A stretch of DNA of 64,000 bases from Acidimicrobiales bacterium (GTDB lineage: Bacteria; Actinomycetota; Acidimicrobiia; Acidimicrobiales; SHLQ01): positions 345,726 through 409,725 of the forward strand of contig JAHDCX010000002.1 of NCBI GenBank assembly GCA_020629635.1, written 5' to 3'. A program made the position numbers and the translations under genes. The notes under the pieces are model-generated. The model was given only the letters and a program-made list of their open reading frames with translations. It did not search any database and was not told the DNA's origin. The stretch's first letter is position 1. Every line of letters starts with the position of its first letter. Positions 53,385-62,200 of the stretch are shown piece by piece.

Positions 53385-53403
53385 CTGGTCCCGCGGGACC
53401 CGC
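53385..53403. repeat. 19-bp palindromic repeat, copy 2
   Basis: Second copy of the repeat at 53145. It ends four bases before the -10-like hexamer of the NIPSNAP remnant. Confidence 0.85.
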
Positions 53404-53419
53404 GCATAGATTCGAGGGC

Positions 53420-53580
53420 ATGATCCATCAGCTTCGAACCTATGAGATCTTCGAGCACAACAAGGCGGCGTTCACGCCCGGTTCAGAGATCACGCCTGGC
53501 GGTTGATGAAGCAGTACGGCTTCGAGATTCTCGCGTTCTGGGAAAGCGCGTGGGCACTGCCCATCAACCCGACCAGATGA
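53420..53580 (+). pseudogene. Frameshifted, truncated NIPSNAP-family gene
   Basis: The ATG at 53420 begins MIHQLRTYEIFEHNKAAF, the start of NIPSNAP-type proteins. The frame then runs into TGA at 53504. After KAAF, reading one base shifted continues the family sequence: ARFRDHAWRLMKQYGFEILAFWES, ending at TGA 53578. A single-base deletion near 53474 and loss of the second half explain this. TAGATT lies seven bases before the ATG, so the original leaderless promoter is still recognisable. Its last bases overlap the 3' end of the convergent lipoprotein gene. Confidence 0.7.
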
Positions 53581-54817
53581 GTAGGCGACCGTTTTCGGTT
53601 CCGGCGGCGAACGACGTGGTCCCATCCGGATGGTCGACAGCACCGAGGTTGGTCGACATGCGTCCGTCGAGGTCGACCCGGAATGCGACGGTTGCCCCAT
53701 CGGACTCATCGGAGCGTCGGGTGATCACGCCGAGCTCGCGCAGATTGTCGGCCGGAGCGATCACCTCGAGCAGCCCGTCTCCGTCGGCATCGCCGATCAC
53801 TGCCAGGTCGAGGTTGCGCGAGCCAATCACGTGGTTGGTGAAGCCGTCTTGGCGGGCGACTTGCTGAAGCGAACCGTCGACGAGCCGGAAGAACTGGACG
53901 GTGCCACCGATGTGGGGAGTACGAATGTCGACGAGCTCGATCTCGCCATTCGGACCGAGTGGACCCGCGCCGATCTGGTTGCGCCACCGGTTGCCACGGC
54001 CGATCGGCGCGGACTCGCCGACCACGTCACCATCGAGGTTTCGAGCAACGAGTCTCGCGCCGTCGTCGCCATTGCTTTGGGTCACGACGATTTCCGAAAC
54101 GCCGCCTCCGTCGAGGTCGGCGAGCATCGGGGCGATTCCTTCGATCACGTCATCCTCGAGAACGATGCGGATGGCTCCGTCGCGGAGGATCTCGAGACCG
54201 CTGGCTTCGAGATCGTCGCCCAGGACGCCGTGGGCGTACCGATCGGTCGGGTCGACCAGGGCAACACTCACCCCGGCGTCACGTGATTGCACCACTCGGC
54301 CATCGGGTAGCGGGTTGTCGAACATCGACTGACCCGATGTCGGGGAGAGCACACCAACCCCCTCGGAGAAGGCGAACGGTTCGGACTCCCACCGGTCATT
54401 GATGGTTCGCAGCCCGTCGTCCTCGCTCCACAGGACGATCGATCCTCCCTCCAGGGCGATCACCCACCCATCGCCTCGACCCGGTCCCTTCGGCACGACC
54501 CACCGAGGGGGCGCCGCCAGCTCGACGACGACCGGCGGCTCATCGAGCGTGCCGCGACCGAGCACGATCCGGTTGCCGGTGGCGTTGAGGTCCGCACGAC
54601 CCACGAAGTGGAGTTCGTCGTCTGGTAGCTCCGCAGTGGCCGGGGGCGAAGCGGTCGACGAATCTGGAGCATGGACAGGGACCTCTGAGCTGGTGGTGAC
54701 CGTGGGTGGATCGTCCGCCGGTGAGGTGACCGAGGTCGAAACGGTGTCTGCAACCTCGGCCGACGCGCATCCCGCGAGCCCCACGAGGGCGACAGCGATG
54801 GCAGCGACGCGAAGCAT
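53564..54817 (-). CDS. Secreted FG-GAP/VCBS-like lipoprotein
   Basis: A 417-residue exported protein. The signal peptide ends in a lipobox LVGLAGC (Cys17). A Thr/Ser/Pro-rich stalk (about 20-65) follows. The rest is beta-rich with calcium-binding-like repeats: DLDGGGVSEIVVTQ and IGDADGDGLLEVIAPADN resemble FG-GAP/VCBS blades of an integrin-like propeller. No catalytic motif is seen. It lies 24 bases after the AraC-type regulator on the same strand, so the two are probably co-transcribed. Confidence 0.78.
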   Translation of the reverse strand: MLRVAAIAVALVGLAGCASAEVADTVSTSVTSPADDPPTVTTSSEVPVHAPDSSTASPPATAELPDDELHFVGRADLNATGNRIVLGRGTLDEPPVVVELAAPPRWVVPKGPGRGDGWVIALEGGSIVLWSEDDGLRTINDRWESEPFAFSEGVGVLSPTSGQSMFDNPLPDGRVVQSRDAGVSVALVDPTDRYAHGVLGDDLEASGLEILRDGAIRIVLEDDVIEGIAPMLADLDGGGVSEIVVTQSNGDDGARLVARNLDGDVVGESAPIGRGNRWRNQIGAGPLGPNGEIELVDIRTPHIGGTVQFFRLVDGSLQQVARQDGFTNHVIGSRNLDLAVIGDADGDGLLEVIAPADNLRELGVITRRSDESDGATVAFRVDLDGRMSTNLGAVDHPDGTTSFAAGTENGRLLIWSG

Positions 54818-54841
54818 GTGTCCGTAACCCCGAGGAGGGGG

Positions 54842-55594
54842 TCAGTCATTCGGCCTCGGCGCGAGCCTCGAGCGGAACTGCGCTGGAGTCATGTTGGTGA
54901 GGCGAGCGAATCGGCGGGTGAAGTCGGACTGGTCGTAGAACCCACACGTTGTGGCCACATCGGCGAGTGCCATGTCGGAGTCGGCGAGAAGGCGGGTGGC
55001 GGCCTCGACCCGGACCCGCAGAATGTGCTGGCCCGCGCTCACCCCGAAGACTCGTTTCATGCGTCGTTCGAGCTGGCTCTCGCTGCACCCGGCGATGTCG
55101 GCCAGCTCCGCGATCCGGATCGTCGAACCGAAGCGTTCCTGCACGTACGACACGACTCCCTTGAGGGACTCGAGGGCCACGTTGTCGTCGGATGGCGCGA
55201 CGAGATCTCGGCTCACCGAGACCAGCCCGATGACCGAGCCGTCGCCGTTGCGGACGGGGATCTTGGTGGTCAGATACCAGCCGAGCTCGCCATCGGTCCG
55301 GCGAATCAGTTCGAGCTGGTCATACAGCGGCTCGCCCGACGCGTAGACCTCCCGGTCTTGCTCCTCATACCGTTCGGCGAGCTCAGCGATGAAGTGGTCG
55401 CGAGCTGTGGTGCCGACCACCTCACGCATGGACCGTTTGCCGGTGCGCCGAACGAACGCCGAGTTGACCTCGAGATAGCGACCGTCGAGGTCCTTCGCGC
55501 AGAAGATCACGTTGATGAGCGTCTCGAACAGGCCGAGCAGCTCGGGCTGGCATGCGAACATCGAGCCGTCGGCGTGGGCTGGTACCCCGACCAT
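54842..55594 (-). CDS. PAS-domain AraC-family transcriptional regulator
   Basis: A 250-residue regulator. Residues 15-130 form a PAS fold (LFETLINVIFCAKDLDGRYLEVNSAFVRRTG, then GWYLTTKIPVRNGDGSVIGLVSVSRDL). Residues 145-245 form the AraC double HTH (IRIAELADIAGCSESQLERRMKRVFG and LADVATTCGFYDQSDFTRRFARLTNMTPAQFR). The ATG at 55594 is chosen because longer versions add only Arg-rich sequence, but no good ribosome-binding site decides it. It is divergent from putA across about 136 bases and may control it. The signal bound by the PAS domain is unknown. Confidence 0.85.
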   Translation of the reverse strand: MVGVPAHADGSMFACQPELLGLFETLINVIFCAKDLDGRYLEVNSAFVRRTGKRSMREVVGTTARDHFIAELAERYEEQDREVYASGEPLYDQLELIRRTDGELGWYLTTKIPVRNGDGSVIGLVSVSRDLVAPSDDNVALESLKGVVSYVQERFGSTIRIAELADIAGCSESQLERRMKRVFGVSAGQHILRVRVEAATRLLADSDMALADVATTCGFYDQSDFTRRFARLTNMTPAQFRSRLAPRPND

Positions 55595-55730
55595 GATCAG
55601 TCCGACCCGGCGGTGTGCATCGATTCGACGTCGTCCACGTCGCGAACGTACCAGCACCCGATATGTGGCTCCGGCGCCGCGTGAGCGGATCGTACAAGAC
55701 GGCGAATCGACGCTTCGTCACGATGAGTGG

Positions 55731-58700
55731 ATGGACGCTCCACCATCTCTCGCCGACGCTGCCGTCGATCTCGTTGCCGACTGGGTTCGCCGATCCGAGC
55801 AGTCGGCGACACGAGCGGAACGCCAGGCGGCCGACCGGCTCGAAGGTGTGGTCACCGACGAGGAGTCCGTCGGCTTCGTCATGGCCTTCGTCGACCGAGT
55901 GGTTCGCCCCGACGACGATCGGGTCGCGGCCGACCAGCTGACCTCAGTCGTGTCGACCCGTAGCCGGCCAGCCTTCCTCGGCCGGATCGATGCGGCGCTG
56001 CTCGGCGCAGGACGTCACCTCGCGCCCCACATCCCGGGTGTGGTCATGCCGCTCGCCAGGAGGCGCATGCGACAGATCGTTGGTCACCTCGTGGCACCTG
56101 CCGAGCCAGACCAGCTCGCTGCGCACCTCGCCGCCACACGCGCCGACGGGTTCGCCCTCAACGTCAACCTGCTCGGCGAAGCCGTACTCGGCGAACGCGA
56201 AGCCGAACGCCGCCTCGACGAACTCCTCGCCGTCGTCGATCAACCCGACGTCGACTACGTGTCGGTCAAGGTGTCAGCCGTGGCATCACAGCTCAACCAC
56301 TGGGCCCACGATGACAGCCTCCGGCGAGTCACCGAACGCCTCGCCGTTCTGTTCGACCACGCAGCGGCCGCCGACCCCGTGACGTTCATCAACGTCGACA
56401 TGGAGGAGTACCACGATCTCGACCTGACGCTCGACGCCTTCATGTCCGTGCTCGGAACCGACGAGCGACGCCACATGGATGCCGGGGTCGTGTTGCAGGC
56501 GTACCTCCCCGACGCCCTGCGTGCCCTGCAACGCCTCACCGAATGGGCGAACGAGCGTGCCGCCGCCGGTGGCGGAACGATCAAGGTTCGCCTGGTCAAG
56601 GGAGCCAACCTTGCGATGGAACGAGTCGACGCCGCCATGCACGGATGGGAACAGGCGCCGTACGAGACGAAGGTTGATGTCGACGCCAACTACAAGCGGT
56701 GCGTCGACTGGTTGCTCCACGACGATCGCATGCGCGGAATCCGTCTCGGTCTCGCCAGCCACAACCTCTTCGACGTCGCCTGGACCCACCTCCTGGCCGC
56801 CGAACGACACGTCGCTGACCGCGTGCAGTTCGAGATGCTGCAGGGCATGGCCCCAGCGCAGGCGCGGGTGCTGGCCTGCGAAACCGACCCGGCCAACCCG
56901 CTCCTTCTCTACACCCCGGCCGTGCGTTCGGATGACTTCGATGTGGCGATCAGCTACCTGTTCCGCCGACTCGAGGAGAACGCTGCGGATGAGAATTTCC
57001 TTCGGCATGTGTTCGACCTCTCGCCTGGCAGCGACGGATTCGTGAGCCAAGAAGCGGCGTTCCGGGCCTCGCTCGACCGAATGGACTCGGCGTCGATCGG
57101 TCGGCGTCGCACACAGGACCGAACGCTCGCACCGATCCCGGCGTATGTGATCGGCGAGCCCTTCGTGAACGAGCCCGAGACCGACCCGACCGGACCCGGG
57201 AATCAGGAATGGATCGCGAAGGTCGGCGCCAGCGTGCCCGACCCCGTCCACGCCCCGATCACCACCGCCATCGCCGACATCGATCGGATCTACCAACGCG
57301 CCCGCGCCGCGGCGGGCCTTTGGGCTACCTCGGACCTCACCGAACGACAGCGGCTTCTGCACCGCGTTGGCGACGAGCTCGCCCGACGCCGCGGTGAGCT
57401 CATTACCGCCATGCTCCACGAGGGGCACAAGACCTTTGCCCAAGCCGACAACGAGGTGTGCGAAGCGATCGACTTCGCCCGCTGGTACGGCGACCGAGCG
57501 ATCGAACTCGACCGCGACGGCCTGGCGTTCGCTCCGCTGGGCGTGATCGCCGTCGTCCCACCCTGGAACTTCCCGGTCGCGATCCCGGCTGGAGGCGTGC
57601 TCGCCGCCTTGGCTGCTGGCAACGCCGTCGTGTTCAAGCCCGCACCCGAGACGCCGCGCTGTGCCGAGATCGTCGCCGAAGCGTGCTGGGCGGCCGGAGT
57701 GGACAGAGAGGTGCTCCAGTTCGTCCGCACGCCCGACGACGAAATCGGCCGGCATCTCGTCACGAACGCGGACGCCGTGATCCTGACCGGAGCGAGCGAA
57801 ACGGCAGACCTCTTCCGGTCGTGGCGGCCCGACCTGCCGGTGTTCGCCGAGACCTCAGGCAAGAACGCGCTCATCATCACCCCCAACGCCGACGTCGACC
57901 TCGCCGTGGCCGACCTGGTCGCCAGCGCCTTCGGGCACAGCGGTCAGAAGTGCTCGGCGGCCAGCATTGCCGTGCTCGTTGGAGGAGTTGGGGCGAGCGA
58001 ACGCTTCGTCCGACAGTTGGTCGATGCCGTCGAGTCGATCGAGCTCGGCGCGTCACACGACATCGAGACGAACATGGGACCGCTGATCGGACCGGCGAAC
58101 CGGCGTCTCGAGCGAGCATTCACCGAGCTGGATCCCGGAGAGAGCTGGCTGGTCGAGCCACGACACATCGAGGGCAACCTGTGGAGCCCCGGCGTGCGCG
58201 ACGGCGTGGCTCCCGGATCGTGGTTCCATCGCACCGAGTGCTTCGGACCGGTGCTTGGGCTGATCCACGTCGAGACACTCGACGAGGCCATCGAGTTGGT
58301 GAACGGCGGCGACTTCGGCCTCACATCGGGCATCCACACCCTCGACCCGATCGAGATCGAGCAATGGACCGACACGATCGAGGTCGGCAACGGCTACGTC
58401 AACCGCCCGATCACCGGCGCCATTGTGCAGCGCCAGCCCTTCGGTGGTTGGAAACGATCGTCGATCGGGCCTGGGGCCAAGGCGGGCGGACTCAACTACG
58501 TGGCGCAACTGGGCACGTGGACCTCGACCGATGACGATCGGGCCCACGACTTCGATCACCAGTGGCGGACCCACTTCGCCGTCGAGCACGACCCCACCGG
58601 ACTGTTCTGCGAATCGAACGTCTTCCGCTACCGCCCGCTCGAGAGCGTTGGCGTGTGGTTCGGGGCGGATGCCACCGACCACGAGCGGGATCTCGTCGAG

Positions 58701-58973
58701 GCGGCCGCCAACACCGCGGGTGTCACGCTCGTTCGGCCCGCATCGAGTGAAACCCTCGCCGCGTTCATTCCGCGATGCGGAGCGGCGGGCATTGAACGTG
58801 TGCGCATCGTCGGACAGACACCGATTGCTGAAGATCACGAGGCAGCTGCCGAGGTCGCCGTTTATCTCGCAGCCCAACCAGTGCTCGGGTCTGGACGGGT
58901 CGAGCTCCTCCACTACGTCCAAGAACAAGCAATCTCCACGACCCTCCACCGTTTCGGCAACCTCGTCCGTTGA
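55731..58973 (+). CDS. putA: Bifunctional proline dehydrogenase / glutamate-semialdehyde dehydrogenase
   Basis: A 1080-residue PutA. The FAD proline dehydrogenase domain (about 90-470) shows FALNVNLLGEAVLGEREAERRL, DYVSVKVSAV, VRLVKGANLAMERVDA and LRLGLASHNLFDVA-type blocks. The aldehyde dehydrogenase domain (about 520-970) has the catalytic Glu707 (FAETSGKN) and Cys741 (SGQKCSAAS), plus FGPVLGLIHVE. A C-terminal extension of about 100 residues resembles the ALDH-like capping region of long PutAs. No N-terminal DNA-binding RHH is present, so it should not autoregulate. It converts proline to glutamate. The start at 55731 is uncertain because no clear ribosome-binding site precedes it. Confidence 0.93.
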   Translation: MDAPPSLADAAVDLVADWVRRSEQSATRAERQAADRLEGVVTDEESVGFVMAFVDRVVRPDDDRVAADQLTSVVSTRSRPAFLGRIDAALLGAGRHLAPHIPGVVMPLARRRMRQIVGHLVAPAEPDQLAAHLAATRADGFALNVNLLGEAVLGEREAERRLDELLAVVDQPDVDYVSVKVSAVASQLNHWAHDDSLRRVTERLAVLFDHAAAADPVTFINVDMEEYHDLDLTLDAFMSVLGTDERRHMDAGVVLQAYLPDALRALQRLTEWANERAAAGGGTIKVRLVKGANLAMERVDAAMHGWEQAPYETKVDVDANYKRCVDWLLHDDRMRGIRLGLASHNLFDVAWTHLLAAERHVADRVQFEMLQGMAPAQARVLACETDPANPLLLYTPAVRSDDFDVAISYLFRRLEENAADENFLRHVFDLSPGSDGFVSQEAAFRASLDRMDSASIGRRRTQDRTLAPIPAYVIGEPFVNEPETDPTGPGNQEWIAKVGASVPDPVHAPITTAIADIDRIYQRARAAAGLWATSDLTERQRLLHRVGDELARRRGELITAMLHEGHKTFAQADNEVCEAIDFARWYGDRAIELDRDGLAFAPLGVIAVVPPWNFPVAIPAGGVLAALAAGNAVVFKPAPETPRCAEIVAEACWAAGVDREVLQFVRTPDDEIGRHLVTNADAVILTGASETADLFRSWRPDLPVFAETSGKNALIITPNADVDLAVADLVASAFGHSGQKCSAASIAVLVGGVGASERFVRQLVDAVESIELGASHDIETNMGPLIGPANRRLERAFTELDPGESWLVEPRHIEGNLWSPGVRDGVAPGSWFHRTECFGPVLGLIHVETLDEAIELVNGGDFGLTSGIHTLDPIEIEQWTDTIEVGNGYVNRPITGAIVQRQPFGGWKRSSIGPGAKAGGLNYVAQLGTWTSTDDDRAHDFDHQWRTHFAVEHDPTGLFCESNVFRYRPLESVGVWFGADATDHERDLVEAAANTAGVTLVRPASSETLAAFIPRCGAAGIERVRIVGQTPIAEDHEAAAEVAVYLAAQPVLGSGRVELLHYVQEQAISTTLHRFGNLVR

Positions 58974-58989
58974 CGACCCCCACCATGGG

Positions 58990-59685
58990 TTAGCTGCGAG
59001 CGTTGACGATTAGGTCGAATCGCTCCGGTGGCATCACCTTGGAGAAGTAGTGATTCTCCGAAGCCAACCATCGCTGCTCCCAATCGTCGAGGTAGGCAGT
59101 GCCATCTCGATCAGCGAGTCGCCGCCTGCGCTCGCCGAGATTGACGTCGACGAGCACCTTGAGATCCAGCACATCATGGAGCTCGGGCCGACACGAGTAT
59201 GCGCCCTCGAGGACCGTCAGGTCGCCTTGGCGGATCCGCGTGAGAGGCATCGAGGTGCGGGCCGCAGGGTCCGCCCAGTCGGGATGGCCGAAGTCGAACG
59301 GGTGCCATTCGGCGATGCCCGATTCGCGGAGATCGCTCAGCACGGTCCGCTGCGCCCGCCAATCGATCACCGAGGCGAGCTTCTCATCCACGGTTCGACG
59401 ATCCCACGGCTCGTTCGTTCCGCCCGAATAGAAGTCGTCACCCGTGATGACGGCAACGTCGAGGTCGGAGGTGGCCGCGATCGCACGAGCGATCGTCGAC
59501 TTGCCTGCCCCGCTTCGACCGTCGAGTCCGACGACGAGGCGAGACGAGGCGCGGCCCCACAACTCGGCGATCAGTTGGTCGAGCTCGATTCGATCGGTGG
59601 TGATCTCGACAAAGTACTGCCGATCAGTGTTCCCCGGGTCGCCGGGCTGTCGCTCGAAGACCCGCACCTGCGAGCATGAGGCCAT
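58990..59685 (-). CDS. Uridine-kinase-like P-loop nucleoside/phosphoribulokinase-type protein
   Basis: A 231-residue kinase-like protein. Walker A is GLDGRSGAGKST (about 53-64). DDFYSGGTNEPWDRRTVDEKLASVIDW corresponds to the uridine-kinase substrate region. LTVLEGAYSCRPELHDVLDLKVLVDV is the Walker-B-like strand with its Glu, and RDGTAYLDDWEQRW is the lid. The start is ambiguous: ATG at 59685, whose codon overlaps the ATG of the opposite-strand aminotransferase in CATG, or GTG at 59667. Substrate unproven. Confidence 0.78.
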   Translation of the reverse strand: MASCSQVRVFERQPGDPGNTDRQYFVEITTDRIELDQLIAELWGRASSRLVVGLDGRSGAGKSTIARAIAATSDLDVAVITGDDFYSGGTNEPWDRRTVDEKLASVIDWRAQRTVLSDLRESGIAEWHPFDFGHPDWADPAARTSMPLTRIRQGDLTVLEGAYSCRPELHDVLDLKVLVDVNLGERRRRLADRDGTAYLDDWEQRWLASENHYFSKVMPPERFDLIVNARS

Positions 59686-60619
59686 GACGAAGAGCACACA
59701 CTCTGCGGTGGCCGACGAACGCAACGCCGACGTGCAGATCTGGATCAACGGCGAGTTCTTCCACCGGGACGACGCGAAGGTCTCGGTGTTCGACTCCGGG
59801 TTCCTCGTTGGTGACGGCATCTGGGAGGGGATCCGGCTCCACCACGGCAAATTCGCCTTTCTGGACCGACACCTGGACCGGCTCTTCGCTGGGGCCAAAG
59901 CCATCCACCTCGACATCGGGACCCGCGACGACGTCGTCGCTGCCCTTCGGGCCACCGTCGATCGCAACGACATGGACGATCACGTCCACGTGCGCCTCAT
60001 GATCACCCGCGGCGACAAGAAGACCCCCTCGCAGCATCCGTCCAACGTGATCGGCGGGCCGAACGTCGTGATCATCGCCGAGCACAAGAAAGCGGACCCC
60101 GGTGTGGCAACCGAAGGTATCTCGCTGTTCACCGCCACCGTGCGCCGCCCGCCGCCGGACACGCTCGACCAGAAGCTCAACTGTCACTCCAAGCTTCACG
60201 AGGTGATCGCCCTGATCCAGGCTGTGGGCGCGGGAGCCGACGAAGCCCTGATGCTGGACCCCAACGGCGCCGTGGCCACCTGCAACGCCACGAACTTCTT
60301 CATCGTGCGCAACGGCGAGGTGTGGACGTCGACCGGGTTCTACAACCTCCCGGGTATCACCCGTGCCCTCGTGCTCGAAGTCGCCCGAGAGGCCGGCATC
60401 CCGGCGTACGAGAAAGACTTTTCTCTGACCGAGGTGTACGACGCGGACGAGGTGTTCGTGACCGGAACCTTCGGGGGTCTGACGCCGGTGCGAGAGGTCG
60501 ATGGTCGCACGATCGGCGATGGCACCGGAACCGGTCCGATGACGGCACGGCTCGTCGAGCTCTACCGAGCGGCGATCGCCGCAGATGTGCAGGCCCGAAT
60601 CGACGAGGACCGTGAGTGA
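59684..60619 (+). CDS. Divergent class IV (branched-chain-type) aminotransferase
   Basis: A 311-residue fold-type IV PLP protein. IWINGEFFHRDDAKVSVFDSGFLVGDGIWEGIR, FFIVRNGEVWTSTGFYNLPGITR and DEVFVTGTFGGLTPVREVDGR are clear IlvE/D-AAT-family blocks. In an ungapped comparison of LDQKLNCHSKLHEVIALIQA (161-180) with the usual LDPRIKSLNYLNN block, the PLP lysine position is Asn166, with lysines at 164 and 170. The EG of the usual EGxxEN motif is replaced (VATCNATNF). It may use a shifted lysine or have another activity. It overlaps the sulfotransferase-like gene by four bases. Confidence 0.82.
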   Translation: MTKSTHSAVADERNADVQIWINGEFFHRDDAKVSVFDSGFLVGDGIWEGIRLHHGKFAFLDRHLDRLFAGAKAIHLDIGTRDDVVAALRATVDRNDMDDHVHVRLMITRGDKKTPSQHPSNVIGGPNVVIIAEHKKADPGVATEGISLFTATVRRPPPDTLDQKLNCHSKLHEVIALIQAVGAGADEALMLDPNGAVATCNATNFFIVRNGEVWTSTGFYNLPGITRALVLEVAREAGIPAYEKDFSLTEVYDADEVFVTGTFGGLTPVREVDGRTIGDGTGTGPMTARLVELYRAAIAADVQARIDEDRE

Positions 60620-61329
60620 CCGTCCGCATCAACATGTGGTCGGGGCCGCGCAATCTGTCCACGGCGATGATGTACAGCTGGCGCGAACGGTCGGACACGA
60701 CCGTGGTCGACGAGCCCATCTATGCCCACTATCTGCGGGTCAGCGGGCGGAGGCATCCGGGCGATGCTGACGTACTCGCCTCGCAGGACACAGACGGTGA
60801 GGCCGTGGTTCGCGACGTCATGCTCGGCGACTACGACACGCCGGTCGTGTTCTTCAAGCAGATCGCCAAGCACCTGATCGACCTCGACCGGTCGTTTCTG
60901 CCGGAGTTCCGCAACATCCTGCTGACGCGCGATCCGCTCGACATGTTGACCTCGCTCCAGGTGCAGCTGCCCGACCTCACCCTCGACGACACCGGATTCG
61001 TCGAGCTCGTCGAGATCCTCGAGTCGCTGCACTCGATGGGGGAGGAGCCCATCGTGGTGGAGACCCGTCGCCTGCTCGAAGACCCTGCCGAGGTGCTCGG
61101 GGCGGTGTGCCAGGCGTGCGGCATCGACTTCGATCCGGCGATGCTGACGTGGCCGGCCGGCCCGAAACCCGAAGACGGCATCTGGGCGGAGCACTGGTAC
61201 CACGGCGTGCACCGGTCGACCGGCTGGCAGCCATACGTCGCCAAGGACGTCGAGCTGTTGCCGCATCTACAACCCGTCTTGGAGGCGGCCATGCCACTGC
61301 ATGACCGCCTCCTTCCGTACGTGATCTGA
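60616..61329 (+). CDS. Sulfotransferase-like P-loop protein
   Basis: A 237-residue protein. INMWSGPRNLSTAMMYSW near the N-terminus matches the PAPS 5'-phosphosulfate loop of sulfotransferase-family proteins. FRNILLTRDPLDMLTSL matches the 3'-phosphate binding region (RDP-type motif). A GTG start lies in a GTGA overlap with the aminotransferase gene. Such proteins transfer sulfate to alcohols or amines, but many bacterial members are unassigned. Strict coupling to the aminotransferase suggests both act on one metabolite. Confidence 0.78.
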   Translation: MTVRINMWSGPRNLSTAMMYSWRERSDTTVVDEPIYAHYLRVSGRRHPGDADVLASQDTDGEAVVRDVMLGDYDTPVVFFKQIAKHLIDLDRSFLPEFRNILLTRDPLDMLTSLQVQLPDLTLDDTGFVELVEILESLHSMGEEPIVVETRRLLEDPAEVLGAVCQACGIDFDPAMLTWPAGPKPEDGIWAEHWYHGVHRSTGWQPYVAKDVELLPHLQPVLEAAMPLHDRLLPYVI

Positions 61330-61411
61330 ACGAATCGCCCAGCGTGGTGATCCGTCGCTTATTCGACTGTGCCGCCACCACGCCTGGGCCATATGGCACT
61401 GCGGTCGATGG

Positions 61412-62200
61412 GTGAAACATGCCGAACATCTGGCCATGGATCGCGAACGTGGCGCCACGAGCGTCGAAATGGGTCTGATCATCTCGCTCATCGCCGTGAT
61501 CGCGCTCGGCGCGCTGATGGCGGTCGGCCGCACCATCGGAGGCGATGACTCGTCGTCGACGGTCAATCAGGCACTTGGCTCCGAACCGGTGTCCATCAAC
61601 GGCTCCACCGAAAAGACGGCATCTGCGGCCAACGGTGCGGGTGGAAGCAGTGGTGTACTCGGCAACGCCGCGACCGTTTCGGCCAACAGCGGGAGCGGCA
61701 ACTCGCTCGCCGGCGGATCCGTGACCGGCGAAGCCACCTCCTTCACGATCGACGACGCCGACGACGGCAGTTGGAACACCCACCGAACCGGCGACTCCTT
61801 CGGCGGATGGACCGTCGTCTCCGGCACGATCGACGCCACGGTCAACTACCGCGGCCCCTTCGATCTCGACATCGCCAGCAACTTCATCGACATGAACGGA
61901 TGGGGCGCCGGCAAGATCGAGCGAACCGTCGACATCATCCCGAACCAGACGTACAACCTCAGCATCGACCTCGCCGAGAACGCCTACGGCGGGCCCGATG
62001 TGAAGACCCTCGAGATCCTGTGGAACGGCGAGGTCATCAGCCTCCTCGAGGTCGATCTGCCGCGAGACGAAACCCGGACCTACACGGTCCAGTTGCCGGC
62101 CGTCGCAGCCAACGAGGCCGTGCTCTCGTTCGCGAGCAAGAACGGCAGTGCACACGGCGTCCTCATCGACAACCCCACCCTGACCCTCATCCCAACCTGA
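61412..62200 (+). CDS. Flp-pilin-like prepilin with large C-terminal beta domain
   Basis: A 262-residue protein. The N-terminus has a type IV prepilin signature: basic leader ending RG, then ATSVEMGLIISLIAVIALGALMAVG with Glu at +5, as in Flp/Tad pilins. Flp pilins stop after about 50-60 residues, but here a Ser/Gly/Asn linker (about 55-105) is followed by a beta-rich domain (about 110-262: SFGGWTVVSGTIDATVNYRGPF and PNQTYNLSIDLAENA). That resembles choice-of-anchor/DUF642-type galactose-binding folds. It probably sits on the surface as a pseudopilin-anchored adhesin. GTG 61412 gives the usual leader length, and ATG 61436 is the alternative. No other Tad genes are nearby. Confidence 0.7.
   Translation: MKHAEHLAMDRERGATSVEMGLIISLIAVIALGALMAVGRTIGGDDSSSTVNQALGSEPVSINGSTEKTASAANGAGGSSGVLGNAATVSANSGSGNSLAGGSVTGEATSFTIDDADDGSWNTHRTGDSFGGWTVVSGTIDATVNYRGPFDLDIASNFIDMNGWGAGKIERTVDIIPNQTYNLSIDLAENAYGGPDVKTLEILWNGEVISLLEVDLPRDETRTYTVQLPAVAANEAVLSFASKNGSAHGVLIDNPTLTLIPT

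Noticed and set aside
61412-62200. tight adherence (Tad) pilus locus
   Set aside because: Only one prepilin-like gene is present. No ATPase, secretin or prepilin peptidase is in the window.
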